From the NCBI RefSeq assembly GCF_047496725.1, contig NC_132972.1, positions 12,663,001 through 12,727,000 of the forward strand: a DNA stretch of 64,000 bases. The letters run 5' to 3'. The stretch is from Anoplolepis gracilipes. Its lineage: Eukaryota > Arthropoda > Insecta > Hymenoptera > Formicidae. Below the pieces are notes generated by a model, which saw nothing but the letters and a program-made list of their open reading frames with translations, did not search any database and was not told the DNA's origin. Below, piece by piece: positions 1-14,400 of this stretch. The translations under genes were made by a program, and so were the position numbers. The stretch's first letter is position 1; each line of letters starts with the position of its first letter.

Positions 1-561
1 TGCTACCTACCTATCTCCCAATTTCAGTTTCCGTAATTCGATATTTATGAAATCTATGTACACGAAGACAATTATTCTATTACAGAAGAGAAAGTCAGTA
101 CATTCTTATACTTGACAAATATTTATATTTCGCAAATAAATTTTTTTTTTTTTTTTTTTTTACTTTATACGGTGAAATTAATAACACGGTAAAAAATAGA
201 ATATTCTATCTAGACAAATAAACGAACAGTGTATACGTGAAGCTCTATACATTTTATTCAAGTAAATAAATTTAAAATTCTGTAATAAAATAAAACTTAT
301 GTGCAAGGAGAAAAAAATATTTAATATCTTACCGGATAATTTGATTAATAACACTCATAGTCTTTTATATTGTTAATTGAATAAAATTACCCGCTAATGA
401 TAAAGTTAAAATTTGCGAAATAATTTTCAGATAAATAGAGATAATATTAAATAAGGTCACACATCATATTCTCTCGATATAAAAAAAAAAAAAAACAATC
501 TCACGTAGGTATTTGTCGCGCAGGACGATTCTTATTGACTGCGTTCTCCCGTGTGTTACAG
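1..561 (+). other. Partial intron upstream of the first visible receptor exon
   Basis: This AT-rich stretch is the 3' end of an intron that begins outside the window. It includes a poly-T run at about 140-162 and a poly-A run at about 481-495. It ends in a pyrimidine-containing acceptor (...cccgtgtgttacag) at 560-561. No coding exon is visible in it. The intron is phase 1, because the first exon supplies only the last two bases of its first codon. Confidence 0.75.
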
Positions 562-746
562 TGTGCCATTTGCTGCGAGGAGGCGTGGCGGCAATTTTTG
601 GACCGCAGAGCGCGCACACGGCCTCTCACGTGCAAAGCATTTGCGACACCATGGAAATTCCGCACTTGGAGACACGCTGGGACTACCGGCTTAGACGACA
701 GAGCTGTCTCGTCAACCTGTACCCTCATCCCACCACTTTGTCCAAG
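562..746 (+). CDS. Kainate-type ionotropic glutamate receptor, internal exon A (amino-terminal domain)
   Basis: This is an internal exon of a glutamate-gated cation channel subunit that would sit in the neuronal or muscle plasma membrane. After two bases completing a split codon, it reads VCHLLRGGVAAIFGPQSAHT, then HVQSICDTMEIPHLETRWDY and LVNLYPHPTTLSK. These are hallmark strings of the kainate receptor amino-terminal domain; vertebrate GluK2 has ACDQLSLGVAAIFGP and VPHIQTRW at the same place, from about precursor residue 95. The first Cys (codon 564-566) aligns with GluK2 Cys96, which forms the conserved domain disulfide with a Cys in the exon at 63213. The exon has an AG acceptor at 560-561 and a strong GTACGT donor at 747, and it ends in phase 0. 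The open frame runs upstream of the acceptor, but homology begins exactly at the splice site. The family is clear. Which insect kainate paralogue it is cannot be settled from this domain alone. Confidence 0.95.
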
Positions 747-818
747 GTACGTATACAAACTTGGAGAATAATAGCCTCATTAAAGCGACAACTGCCGCAG
801 AAAATGTGCCTCTATGGC

Positions 819-847
<29 letters not shown>
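819..847. repeat. (CT)n microsatellite
   Basis: An uninterrupted CT run of about 14 units lies about 70 bp past the donor of exon A. Confidence 0.95.
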
Positions 848-850
<3 letters not shown>

Positions 851-3800
851 TTCATGAATTTCTTCAGCCCTTCGTAACTATTTTTAGCCTCGCTTTCATC
901 GACGAAATATCGCCTTTTTATATCATAGGATTAATTTAACGGTCGTCGCTCTAACTTAGCGTAGCTTAAACATTTTATACTTTGTTTAGCATTTTATGTT
1001 ACATTTGATTAATTGTAATTAGAGTTGGAATGAAAAAGAAAAATGGTGAGCTGGAAAAGCGCTGAAAAAAATCAAACTTTGAATAAAGACGAAAAATATA
1101 TTATTTTTCAAAATCAAATTCAAATTTCAAGATTAATATCGATTCGTACATAATGTGTAGCTTACCTAATCCAATGTATAAATCATAAATAGTTTTATAA
1201 AAATATAATTAATGAAACTATATATTTTAGATATATGTATAATATTTTATTACTATAAATATTTTTTTTTTCAATTTTCGTATGTGTTCTTTTCCAGCAG
1301 TTAACTAAAAACAAAATCAAATTTTTAAATGTTGAGACAAAAGAATATTTCCGCTTTGATCATGTGTTTTCACCAAGCCATAGCATGACAGGATGGTTTT
1401 CGCAGCTAACGCGTATTCGCAACTATATCCGGTTGCATCGGTTGCTGCTGCGCCCACAATGCAGTTTTAAACTTAACGTAAAAGAACTGAAACTTTCTAA
1501 ATTTTTCTTAATAAGCGCAAAGTTCCCCGATAAAGAGTCTGGCTGAAAGCTTCAGTCGCGGGGTTTGTATAGCTCTCGAGCATTCGGGTTAACGAGAGTT
1601 TTCTTTCTCTCTCTCTCCCTTTTTCTCTGCTTGTTGTTTTATGAATCCTCGCAGCTCTTTTCCTTTTCCCAATATTTGCGACTCGCGAACACTCGCATCT
1701 TACGACATTGTGCTCTCTCTTTCTCGCGCGTCCTCTCTCAATATTTGCCACTAGATTTGTGCTCCCGAAAAACGTTTCGTTTATTCCCTGTGTAAGAATG
1801 TAATAGGAATCCTGCTCATCAGCCACCATTGAATTTCCTCTTTATTTTCGGGGGAATTCGCAAACTCTAAGAACCGAAAATAAATATCAGAAGTGCTTTA
1901 TGTTTCAAACGAAAGAAAATCAAGAAAGTCAATAAATCTATTAGGCGAACGAAACGCACAAAAATTCACCAAAGATAAGCACGAAAATGAAGTATTTTTC
2001 TGACATATGCTCGAACCACTTTTGCTCCACTTTTATATTATATAAAGTACTGATTTTTATATTTAACTGAGAAATGAAATATCTATTATTCTTGTATTGT
2101 AATTCTTAAATTAATAGGAAGTAGAACGAGATTGGCAATCAGTATTTATTTCTATATGACAGATATCTCGAAGACCTTTATGGATTTTTTGCATGAAATA
2201 TTGATAGATAATAATTTACGGTTGCGTACATCGGCTTTGACATTGCCGATCAAAGGGCTTTCGTTGAACACACAGAAGGCACAATTTAAAAGCCATCGCA
2301 TACCTCAAGTTGTCCGCTCTTTCCTCTTGCTTTCTCTGTCTCTCTATCCTGTCAGAGTAAGAATTTCAATTAGAATTCGCTCATGTGTCGCATCACTGAA
2401 CTTCGAACAAATTCGTTAAAAATCATGAATTTTGATCCCTATTCTAGTACTGCCGATAAACTCGCGATCATTCGACTCTGCAACTCTAATTACCGTACAT
2501 GTATATTTATGCAAACGTATATGATATCATCTGTTGTAATAAATTTCACAATTTGCATATATGCTTATAAAATATTTTAATATATAAATATCGCTACAAA
2601 GACCAAAGCAGAGAGGTACAAATATTATGTAAAGTAACAAATCATCATATTTACATATAACATCTATCTCTCTTTTTCCTAATTATTTATATCTATTTAA
2701 AAAAAAAACAGAAAGATTATTTTTAGAAATTTTTCTTCCTCTAAGAATTCAATTTATAACAATTTATATCTGTATACACATTAATCGGATAAAAAATAAA
2801 TCCAGTAGAAGATAAATGTACATATATTTAAAAAAAAAAATATTCATGAAAAAGATAATCCGTTACATAGATTTTGTTACATTAAAATTATTCACGTGTA
2901 TCTATATTTATGCACAATGACAATTGGAAAAGTTGCATTTGCGCGCGCGATTCATACAAAAGGTTTATAGTAAAGTTCGGTTTCTTTTTTTTTTTTTTTT
3001 TGTAAAATCCAATATTTGCACAATGAAATGCGAGTATACGCAAAATTGAAAAACACAAAGAAGCGAGAAGACGTTTAATAAACCTTGATGTTCAGAAGAT
3101 GATAAACATCAGGTTTCCTCAGTCTCACGTTTCCATTGTGAATCTAGTAAATCGAAGAGAAGTAGCTTACGCGTCGTGAGTTATTTCACGGTGTTGGAAC
3201 GGGGGTTGGTTTTCCCTTGCCTGAGTTCTTTTCCTCTCAGCAAAATCCTGCCATTTCCAACGGCAAAAATGCAAAATTCACTAGAAGAGCAACGACGTTC
3301 TGATTAGAGTACGCGACAGAGGAAAAGGAAAATCGAAAGGTGTGGGAAACGTTGGCGTCGATTCCGTCAAACGAGCGACAGCCTCATTCAGTCAACCCGA
3401 CGACGGAAATATTTTACTTTCCGGTACCATCTTATGCGCGGTTCAAAGGAACCGAAGGCGATTGCAGGGAACTGATGGAAAAAATAGAGCAAAAAAACCA
3501 CAGTTGCGTCGCAGTGAGTCTCTTTGATTCGCATCGAATGCGCGAGCTGCAGGGATAACTTTTATACCCTCCGCATGATTCTACGCGGAATGATAACAAA
3601 TTACTATCGCAAACTGCATATTATTTCACATAATGGCAAAGTGAAAAGAATAACTGAGCAATCTGCGAAAAATATCAACTGAAATGAAATGTTGAATGCG
3701 TTCAAATGTTTGCATAATTTATTTAATTCAAATTTAAAAAAATAATTTAAATATGATAACTATTAAAATATTTATTTTAAATAAGCAACAAAATTATTTT

Positions 3801-4556
3801 TTATATTTTTTATTGGCATTGTATAAATGATATTTTGATATGAAATCTAAAAAAAGAGATATCTCTTAATTATTATTTTATTTAAAATAATTATGTAATG
3901 TACTATTTTTTTTACATAATGTTGCTTTCCCTCAATTATTTTCACGATAAAAATTACAAAGTTGTGCGCGTAATCCATATATAACATTTAAAATATTACC
4001 TCTCTCTTTCTGTCTTTTATTTCATATTTTAAAACGTTAACAAACGTTCTGATCTGTAAAATATAATATCGATAAAACAATAATGCTTCAATGCACAAAT
4101 AAAAAAACGACATACTCGTGACTGCTCTATCACGTTTGAAATGTTTCTATTCGTGACGCTTTAATTAACGTATTCAAACGCGAAGACGAATCTATCCAAT
4201 CTCGCTTTGAACTTTAGAACAGCCGTATTGTCCGTGTTGAAATCGAATTGTCAGGTATTTCGATTCGCATTCCTGCACAGACGTGAACTGCTTCTTCTGT
4301 TCTGTGTTGTGCGAATCTCGCAAAATAAAATAACACTTTGTAAGCTACCAAAGAAATGCCCTACGAACTTTTCGAATTTTCGCTCTCTTTTAATATCTTT
4401 TTTAATAATAAATAAAGCTTTGAAGAGAGAAAAAAAAGAGATAAATACTTTTTTCATTTATAATCTTTACAAATATGGAATTAACTAAATTATATGTATC
4501 AATATTTTCTACTTGAATCATTAATGTCTTATTTTTATACCAATATGTAGATATAT

Positions 4557-4563
<7 letters not shown>

Positions 4564-4588
<25 letters not shown>
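4564..4588. repeat. (AT)n microsatellite
   Basis: A short AT tract follows a few CA units. Confidence 0.9.
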
Positions 4589-5397
4589 CAATATCATATA
4601 TCAAACAAGCAATGTTATATACATTTATATAAAGCATCACTGATCATTGTAATCATTGTGGATATCTTCTGATTATTAGGGGATGCATTCATTGCATTGA
4701 TCAGCGATTACTACATTCCTTAGTCTGAATTCTTCAATTGTTAAAATGTCATTAATGATGATACAGATGTAAGTAATGATTGTATATTTCCTATATAATA
4801 TATATTAAACAGATGTTTTAATCAGAGAATTTTTTACAATTAAAATTATTCTGTATGTATATTAAAAACGAATCTGAAGCTTAATCACTTCTCGCTTTCA
4901 AATCATAAAATGATACTGGTCATTTCGATTGTAAGATAACCAACGTTATGATGATATAGTAGGCGATATGTTGGTGTTAATGAACCACGAGCGGCGCAAT
5001 TGCCGTTACCGCGGCATTGATTTAACGATCTTGCTCGTAGCTGATAATGGACCGACTTCTACGCTCCGATGGTCGTCAGACTAAGATGTATATGGATCGA
5101 TTGAATCAACCACTATGTTGCTATGTTGGAATTCAATTTATACCGTTTTTTAATCGAGCTTTTACTCATTACGTTTTATCATGCTACTTCATCTAACTTT
5201 CAATGTTGATATGCTGATCAGCAGGTCTTGTTTTAATTGAAAAATTTCAAGTTTTATTTAATATTCATATTTTGTTACTTAATATTTTTTATATTTAATA
5301 TTTATTATTTAGTATTCATATTTTCAACTGCATTTCTTTTTACTTATTAGACTGTCTAAAAATTTTACAATTTACTAATAAAAATATTTAGAATACA

Positions 5398-5399
<2 letters not shown>

Positions 5400-5455
<56 letters not shown>
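5400..5455. repeat. (TA)n microsatellite
   Basis: About 28 TA units directly abut the short inverted-repeat element that starts at 5462. Confidence 0.95.
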
Positions 5456-5461
<6 letters not shown>

Positions 5462-5700
5462 GTCGTAGGCAAATGGTTATTTTAGGAAAATAGCTTTTAA
5501 CTAGGCAAATGCTATCTGGCGTGTACGTACTAAAAAGTACATCTTGAAAAATAACGCTTAGATTCCCATCTAAGCATAGGGGGATAGAGTGCATAGGGGG
5601 GCGAGGCGAAGCCCTGTCCCCATAAAAAAATATAACAAAACTTGAAAGCGTAGAAACTACCAAGGCTTACAGTACAGCCAGATAACCATTTGCCTACGAC
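5462..5700. mobile_element. Short MITE-like element with 19-bp terminal inverted repeats
   Basis: The ends are perfect 19-bp inverted repeats: GTCGTAGGCAAATGGTTAT at 5462-5480 and its reverse complement at 5682-5700. A second, diverged copy of the terminal motif (TAGGCAAATGCTATCTGGC) lies inside at 5502-5520, and its TATCTGGC part pairs with GCCAGATA at 5677-5684 on the other side. GTATA occurs on both flanks (one base away on the left), which could be a target-site duplication. No transposase is encoded, so a transposase would have to act in trans. The superfamily is not determined. Confidence 0.75.
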
Positions 5701-6750
5701 GTATACACATCTTAAATAATAAATAAATTTCTGAATTTTACGTTATTCTTAATGAGAAACATTGATAAAAGGGGAATTTACTATTATTATTTTTTTTCCA
5801 TAGGAAAAATTCAAAATTTATTATATTGAAAATTTTTAATATTCTGAAACTGAAATATATAAATATCTTACAATAATTAATTTTTTTCCAAAAGTCAAAT
5901 TTATTTTGTAAAATTTGCAATATATAAATTCAAACGTAACGAAAATTTAATTATTCCTTTGATCATGTTCTTCAATGTATACTTTTTTACAATGTATCTC
6001 TTTCAAATAATTCAGACAAAATACGCGATAATATTACACTTTATTACATTTAGAAGCAGTCGCAATTTTATTTGCTATTCAAATACTTGATCAACTTAAA
6101 CAGATCATCGGCGGTAAGTACTTGCTTAATTCTGCTGTAGCATTTACGGCTGGTGATATGAATACTTTTTTTCTCGCAACAAAATATATGTATGTTGCTA
6201 TTGCTTTTCTCTTGCTTTTTCGTTGGTTTTTGCCAACAAGGAACAAAGAATTCACACAGCCATATCGAGTTTATTTTTCCGGAAGTGGTTACTAATCAAC
6301 GCCATTCAGCGAAAGCACGTACAGCCAGCATGATTGAAAGCCGATTGCATCCTTTTCCCCTTCTTCCAGCATTTCACCGATTACCTATTTACGTCCATTT
6401 CCTCCCTCGCAAGGTTTCTTCACGCTCGTTTGGTCGATCGCTCGTAGCGCCGACCACAGCTTCCGCCGTCTTTTCTCTTCTATTACGGTAGAGATGTCAG
6501 AAGTAAATGGATTGCATTCCTGCGTATTCGTTTCTGACGTTGATGAGCGCTTCGTTCATCGGGGTTGATCGGGATAACGATCAAGTTCGCAAACTCAGAC
6601 TAATCAGTTCAATCGTAGACGAGTTGCTCTTAACTTTTCTCAAATCTTGAATTCTTTGGATTCGTTCAGTCTTCGATTCGTGTGATATCATGAAGAGTAA
6701 ATTAGTTTCTGAAAGGTTATCTTTTCCAAATGTATATTGATAATCTTTTT

Positions 6751-7188
6751 AAGAAGAAAATATACGGATCAGCTAGATCAAAAGTTAATACATCTAATTT
6801 CAAGATTTATTTAAAATTGTGTAAAACACTTTCAGCCTTTTAAAATATAAAATTAATAATCAATTTGTAAGTTAAAGTAAGGATTCGTCATCTAGAATAT
6901 AATTTAATCTTAAAATTGTAAATATTATATCTTATATCGAACTAACTTTTTTATATTATTGATTGTAAAACGAAAATTTTATAGTAAATGTACACAAAAA
7001 TTTATGAAAATAAAAATTTTAATTCTACAAGGCAAATCTTTACTTTAACTCACATAAAGTAATTATTAATTTTATATTTTATAAAGTTAAGACTAAAGAG
7101 AGCGTTCTTTGCGCAATTTCAAATTCATGAACTCGAAGTATATTAGATGTATTAACTTTTGACGTATTTGATCCGTATAGTTCCTTCT
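6751..7188. mobile_element. Fold-back (long inverted repeat) element, diverged
   Basis: Two arms of about 140-150 bp face each other around a centre near 6965. Perfect blocks include TATACGGATC (6761-6770) with its complement at 7170-7179, and AAAAGTTAATACATCTAAT (6780-6798) with 7142-7160. Farther in, a GTTAAAGTAA..GATT block near 6872-6886 pairs with 7035-7049. The arms differ by small indels. The structure is that of a non-autonomous DNA element. No coding potential and no certain target duplication were seen. Confidence 0.65.
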
Positions 7189-7950
7189 GTAGCTATTAAC
7201 GGAACATATAATATTTTTGCCCTCTTTTATTAAAGTTTATTCTATTATTAACATTTTTTATTTATTCATGGTCGAAAGTATTCTAATTAAATCCGAAATA
7301 TTTTCTCCAAAATTAGAATTGCAAAACCTATGAAAAATTTATCCATGTTACTTACGCAGATTGTCTGCATAGTAATGAGATGACAAGATCAATCTTCGGT
7401 GAAACTCATTCGCTGCATATTGCGGGCATTATTTCTAGGGAGAGAGCGCGCGAAACGATGCGCTTTATTGAAGGAGCGACCAAAAAAAACGATCGTCAAG
7501 AAATGTAGACGCAATATCGTACAAGCGAAGCACGGACGTAGAATATGGTACCGTCGAATAAAGCGGTTGTATTACGTCGGAAGTGAATAATTCTGTAACG
7601 TCTAGCACGTCAGACATAATCCCGTGTTCGAGAAGAGAGCGAACGTAATCGAGAAAGAGTGACAGAGAGGGAGAGAAAGAAAGGAAAGAATACAACACAA
7701 ACGCGCATTGGGGGATTATTCGTGTTCACGGTAACCTAAGCCATTTGTTGCTGCGAGTTTCATCGCTCATAATCGACGTCTCACCTTCTCGTGGTTCTCA
7801 GCTATTTTAATGTCAATAGTGACAGTGTAAAATACGCCGACGAACCGGTGCATTTGAAGTCTCCGCGGACCCGAGAATGCATTATTTACGAATGCAGAAT
7901 TCTATTAGAAGCAGAATTAAGATCGTCGCTTTTCCTTTGATTTTCGCTCA

Positions 7951-7952
<2 letters not shown>

Positions 7953-7993
<41 letters not shown>

Positions 7994-8013
7994 CTCTCTC
8001 TCTCACTCTCTTT
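7953..8013. repeat. (CT)n-rich microsatellite
   Basis: A CT tract of about 36 bp is followed by imperfect T-rich CT units. Confidence 0.9.
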
Positions 8014-8451
8014 CTTCTAATGCATTTCGAAAACTTCACTGTCGGGTTGAGACGCCATGCGAAGAAATGAACCGCCATAGAAAATGCAAAGTGCATTCAT
8101 CACGAATGACGTTCGAGAGAATTGAATGAAAAGATACTTTTCGAGTAGCATTTATATGTATATGTATCTGTATATATGTATATAGAAAGAATTCATATTG
8201 TATATACGTAACAATATTATTTGATTTTTTCATCTCAATTATTTATTCGATTTTATACATGATATTACTGTATAATTAATATATTATTTACATCAAAATC
8301 TGTTATGTATATATATATATATTTACATGAACAATCAAAAATTTATTTTGCACTGAATTAATTTCCTATACATGAGTGTACCGTTCGAAATTATACAAAA
8401 CTTTATTAATTAATTTACTGATCATACTATTGATCGATGCTGTCGTAAGGG

Positions 8452-8505
<54 letters not shown>
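8452..8505. repeat. Compound (CT)n(AT)n microsatellite
   Basis: A CT run of about 23 bp passes directly into an AT run of about 30 bp. Confidence 0.95.
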
Positions 8506-8507
<2 letters not shown>

Positions 8508-8758
8508 ATATAATGAGAATTATTACAGCAGGAATAGTTTTATTTGTTATTACTAAGCTGCACACGTTATGAAATTTGAAACAATGAAATTTCAGTCAAG
8601 CAAAAAGGCTGATATAGCGATTGCATTACATTTTATGTGCGTACATTGTAAGCGAAATTTAATAGAAATTCGTTTGAAACATCACTGAATGTAATTAACT
8701 AATACTAGCAACGCAAATTCGTGTTCTTATCAAGACAATTTTATTTCTATTACACGTG

Positions 8759-8798
8759 CTCTCTCTCTCTCTCTCTCTCTTTCTCTCTTTCTCTCTTC
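8759..8798. repeat. (CT)n microsatellite, imperfect
   Basis: A CT run is interrupted by TTTCTC units near its 3' end. Confidence 0.9.
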
Positions 8799-11421
8799 AC
8801 CATTACATTACAAACGATACATCAACTTGCAATTTCCCAATATAATGTAACACATTCAAATTAGCATCGGCATCGACTGCAATTTGATTTTACATACAAA
8901 TCCAATGTAACAGTATGTATGGTAATAATGCGGTACATAATTTCACAAATTTCATCAAAGTCATGAGCGTCAACTATGATGTAACTTTAATACGTTTCAT
9001 ATCACACCGATTTTCTATTTTAAAACGAATTATAAATAACCGCTAATATTATGAATATATTTATTATCTTGTATTATTTAATTTCTATTGACGCTTTTTT
9101 TGTATGCTTATAACATTGTATATACGGATGAGATATGAAAAACATTATCGATAAACATATATAATCTAATTAATATCTAAAAGCAAAAAGTTTTGTTTTT
9201 CGCTTATCGGAGATAAAAAAATTCAATCTTTTGAGGCAATCGTCACATCGATTCAAATGCAATTGCAAGATGATAATCGATAACTACTAGTCTTACTCGT
9301 TTATTACTTACGAGAAAACCGATGAAGCTTAAACTCTCGATACATGACGATGCATCAAACGACGATAAGCGTATAGATACATGCAACAGACACTAAGTAA
9401 AATGATACTAATTGTAAGTAAAACTTCGATTTTTCCTGGAATTTGGATTTAAGCACACTGACACTGCTCTTTTCAACTTATTCATTACAATTATCTTTTT
9501 CCATTCAATTTAATATCAAAAGCGTGGTAGGATTGATTTATCTTAAGTCTACATTAAGATAAATTAAAATATTATAACAATATTTTATAAATGGAATGTT
9601 AAATTATGCAAAAAATCCATTCTTGTCATGTGCATAAAAATGACCATTTAATTTAATCAATTTCATTTATAAAAAATACATATAATACACACATATAGTC
9701 TTTTATTGTAGCTTTAATTTAATTTAGAAAATTATTATTCAAATATTGCTCTTACACACACGAGAAATGATATTTTCTATAACCAGTGTTGTGATAACGA
9801 CGTTTAATAAAAAATATTATAAAGCAATTACTGTGAACGATGTTTTAATATCAGAATTATATAGTAGTGAATATATTAGTATAAAACGACATTAATAAAA
9901 AATAAAAGAGGCTGTATTATTTTGGAAGATAAAAACATTTTCAAACATATGAAGAATTAAAGTTTGATCATCATGATTCAGAAGAAATAATAATTTAGCA
10001 TCAATTATGAATTGCATGATTAATCACCACAATATTTAGGAAAAACAATGATTTTAAAATTTTCCTTTTCAATGCTCATCGTTAGTAGATTGGAAATATG
10101 GATATTTTGCGCAACAGTATGATACAATTTGAGAGGCGTCAATCGATCATGCATTTATCATCTAAAGCATTCAAAAGTCACCGATGAGCGGTTTAGAGCG
10201 TAATAACGCAAAACCGAAATTGAAAGCGGTTTCTCACGCTCGGGATTAATGCCAATTGTTATAATGTATTCTATATGTAAATTTCGCAATCAACACACAT
10301 TTATAATATATTATGGTAATCGATTGTATCAAAATTTGATTGATGGTCATAACAGCATGATTTACGTAAACTATTCAGACATTATTCACAAATTCGATTA
10401 AACATCATGATATCACAATACAATATGCAGAATACTCCAGCTTTTATGCTATTCTGGATCTTTAGATTTTATATCAATTTTAACTCATTGATTTTAATCA
10501 ATCATTGATTAATATATTGAATATCATCTTTCTTTAAAATTTAGATATATAAATATCTTTTATAAGTTATAATAAGTTTTATAAGTAAATATTTAAATAA
10601 AATTTTGTTAGAGAGCTCACATTTAAATAATAAAATTATCTATTATTTATTTACAGTTTGGAGCTTAATTTGTAAAAATATCGAGATTTTTAGTTGCTTA
10701 TTATTTAACGATTATATTTTTTCGATATTTTTGTCGAAGAAAAATCAAATCATGGTTTTGTCCCAATCCATAGATAAAAAGGATTTCGTGAAATCTAAGA
10801 TATTTTTTTTCCATAATACTTTATTCACCTAGTGAGAAATCATTCCTTTGTAAAACCACATGACACATTTTAGTTCATCTATTTGCTCCTGCAATTTAAG
10901 ATGCCGTATTCTTACGGATGCATTAAACGCTTTAAAATGTCTGAATATAATTTCGCGTTGAAACGAATTTCTTGGGATTTATTCTGAAATGAGAGCGAGC
11001 TGAACTCTTGTGGAGAAAGCATCTTTAGAAGAGAGGAAAAAGCAAAAGAAAGACATGGTCGCGTTCGCTGTTCTGTCTAGACAGTTAGAAAAATCATACG
11101 AGCTCCGAGCACAAACGTACGTTCCTCTTTTTGGGATCTTGTTACAAGGACTACGTCAGCAAGCAGTTCGTTAGCCGTGCTACCACGAGGGAAACTGCTA
11201 TTTTACGTAGATCTTACGCGTAAGAACTCGATGAGAGTGCAAGGCTCTTTATGCGCGCAAAAACTCAATGTGAAAGCGTAGCACGTTTAAAAACTTTTGA
11301 TTGAACATGTATAAAAAAATATGTTTTAGCTGGATAAATAAACCAATAATACGTATGATTTGAAATTAAAACTTGAAATGTGACTGCATCACACAATAAG
11401 AATATTTTAATATTTTAAATC

Positions 11422-11425
<4 letters not shown>

Positions 11426-11462
<37 letters not shown>
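11426..11462. repeat. (TA)n microsatellite
   Basis: About 18 uninterrupted TA units. Confidence 0.95.
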
Positions 11463-11465
<3 letters not shown>

Positions 11466-14400
11466 AGATTTGATAGCTAAAATTTTAGGATATTTTTAAG
11501 GACATTTCATAAAATTGAAAATTTTTTAATGCGATATTTCATAAATATAACTTTGACATGTAAAAAGTTTATCATAAGAATCACGCGACGTTTCTCAAAT
11601 CGTGCTAAATTCGAGTACATCGGATGCACCACGCTGACACTTTCAGATTCTCGGTATAAAATATCTGAAAAATGCAACACAGGGAAGCTATTCCGTGCTC
11701 TCAACGCTACTCTCGAAAAAGAATGCATCCGCGAATTTACAGTCGACGTGCACGCGTCTTTGTTCATTATAGTAAGCAGTACATAACGTCGATATGGATA
11801 CGTATTCACGCATGGCGAGATAAAAGCATATATATTCACGCCTTATATATGCATCTGCGCGCATGCAGAATGCACCGGATACACGCGCGGTCGTTCCTTT
11901 TAACAAAATGAATTTTTTAATGAATTTTTAAATTAAACACAGCATAAAATCATGTCGAATCGGACAAATCTCTTTTTAATTCTCAAATATGTATCTCGAT
12001 AATTCAAATCAGTTAAAAGCTATTTCTAATTAATAAGAGATTTTTCGTCTATATTCTCGAAAAAAATTTTATCAAAATTTTCATTATTAAATTTTTACTT
12101 ATTCTGTTTTTAATTTTTAAAATTAAAATATGTTCGTAATAGTTAGTGTTGCTGAAACATATTTTGTTAAAATCTATCAATAGAAAAAAATGTAAATATC
12201 TAAGCTATCCTACATATAGCAGCATTTTATGGATATTCTTGTTAATTTGTAAATTTGGATTTTTCCAAAACAAAAATGTGTTCAATAAGAAAATGTGTTT
12301 AATAAATATCCGTTTTTAATCATTGATAAATTTTTTTACAACTAATAAAAATTCTATTAAAACGCATTTAATATCAATTGAATAATAATACTTAAATAGA
12401 AAATCAAGTCGCAAAAATTCTTAGCTACTGTCTGCCCTAAATATTTTTATTCACAAAGAAGATTTCTTCTAAATAATAGACAAAGGATGCAGAGGGCCTT
12501 GCAAGAGAGGAGAAATGGATCAACTTGTGTTATAGTCACCGTCGTGTGAAGCGTAACGTACTCGACCGCAAACGTGCTTGAAATGGCAACGTAACGGGCG
12601 TGATAAATCTCGCGTCACGCGCGAACTCCGATACTATGATAAGAGCCACCGTGGCGAGGCGTACGGCGACTTAAATATTTCACCGCTGAAATATTTCCGC
12701 CCAATTTGCATCGGGGTCGCGAGGTCCGCGCGCTCTTACACGCCCACATCATGTTCTGTGAATACGTAATTTCGGCGACTACCCCTTTCTTTCAAAATGT
12801 CTCTTGATCGCTTCCTAAAACTCTTGCGACGATTATATCTTAATAATCAAAATCTTTGAAATAAAAAAGAAAAGTTCGGTCGGAAATTCGATAAATTGAT
12901 ACAATTCATTATGCAACAATCGAAAAGTTGTTGTTAGTCGAGTATTATGAACGAGAATAGTATTTTCACACAAGATATCCCCTTTCTTACTTGAATTTTA
13001 TAAATATATTTGCAATCGCTTTTACAGATTCAAATTGTCTTTGCTAAATTATGTATAATTTAGCAATATAATTAATATCGAATTTTGAAAGCACAAGATA
13101 TAGTACATTGATATAAATATTCACATCAAATGATAACAAATGAATGAATATTAAGTAGTAATAATTAAATGACATACATGCAATATGTATTACATATTTA
13201 TGTTAATAAGTTAATTTAATATAATTTATATGTAGCTTTTTAATATATGAATATATATTAACCTAATTTATTACAATATTATGAATATCACGCTTTTCAA
13301 CTGTTTTAAAAATAAATGCACAATTAGTAAGATTTTTAACAACAAAATATGTTTTACTTGGTTTTATTTCGTTTATTTATTAATAAATTTGGTTTATTTA
13401 TTAATATATGTTTAATTATTATATGTTATAATTTTGTTATTAAATTTTTAGCTATTTTAACATTTATAAATTTTGCATAAAAATAAATACTTTTTAAATT
13501 AAAAAAGCGGCAATCTTATATGCAATTAAGAAATGTTATTACGATTTAGTTTGTATGGAATAAATTATTTCGTATTTAATTATGTGATAATAATACAACA
13601 ATTGGATAATAATAATATTATATATGTACATATTATATAATGTTTTAAGGAATATAAATATATATGTATATGTAAATGCTGCAGAAAGAAACAAATACAA
13701 TTTCTAAACGTAATTACAATGAAAGACTTAATTATTAAAGTCATCAAACAAGATAACAATATTTTTCTTATTTATTCTTGATAAATAATACATAATAATT
13801 TATAATTTATAATTGAAAGATTTATTTAAATGAACGCATTATTCAATAACAGCGTGAAAATATATCTTCGGAAACTCTAACCATCCGAACGAGAAAACCA
13901 GATTCGATCGCAAAGTCGTTGATTATCGGAAGCTGGTAAAATTATCGCTACACAAGCCTTGCCACGCCACGAAACACTCAGATATTTTACAAGCATTGCG
14001 AGCTGCAATTTACGTGCACTACACTGAGTGTAATTTAAACATCGATCCAGGCGTGATATATTACATGCACAAAACACACGCCGGAGGTGAACGAGAGTCT
14101 GGCGGTGGCGCGCTATTTGTAGGGTACCGGTTGGTCGTTCGGCACGTGCGAATGTGCGACAGACACGCCAGGCGTAGTTGTCGTGATCAGATTCGCAAAC
14201 TCGCGTGATTATGGGAGATGCATGGATGTATACTGCAATGATCAATACTCTGAACATCGACCGATTTATTCCGGGAACATCGAGCGAAAAACGGAGAAGG
14301 CTACCGAAATTGGACTGTCGTGTAAATTACGTCGGTCTTGTTGAATCGATGATAATTTTACACTACAGGTGGAAAACATTTTAAGCGCACTGTTTTGTCT

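Noticed and set aside
513..561. Open frame extending upstream of exon A with a possible start
   Set aside because: The family similarity starts right at the AG acceptor at 560-561. The upstream residues are intron translation, and the real start lies in an upstream exon outside the window.
5400..5663. Minus-strand open frame ending in alternating Tyr and Ile
   Set aside because: It is the translation of a TA microsatellite plus the adjoining MITE.
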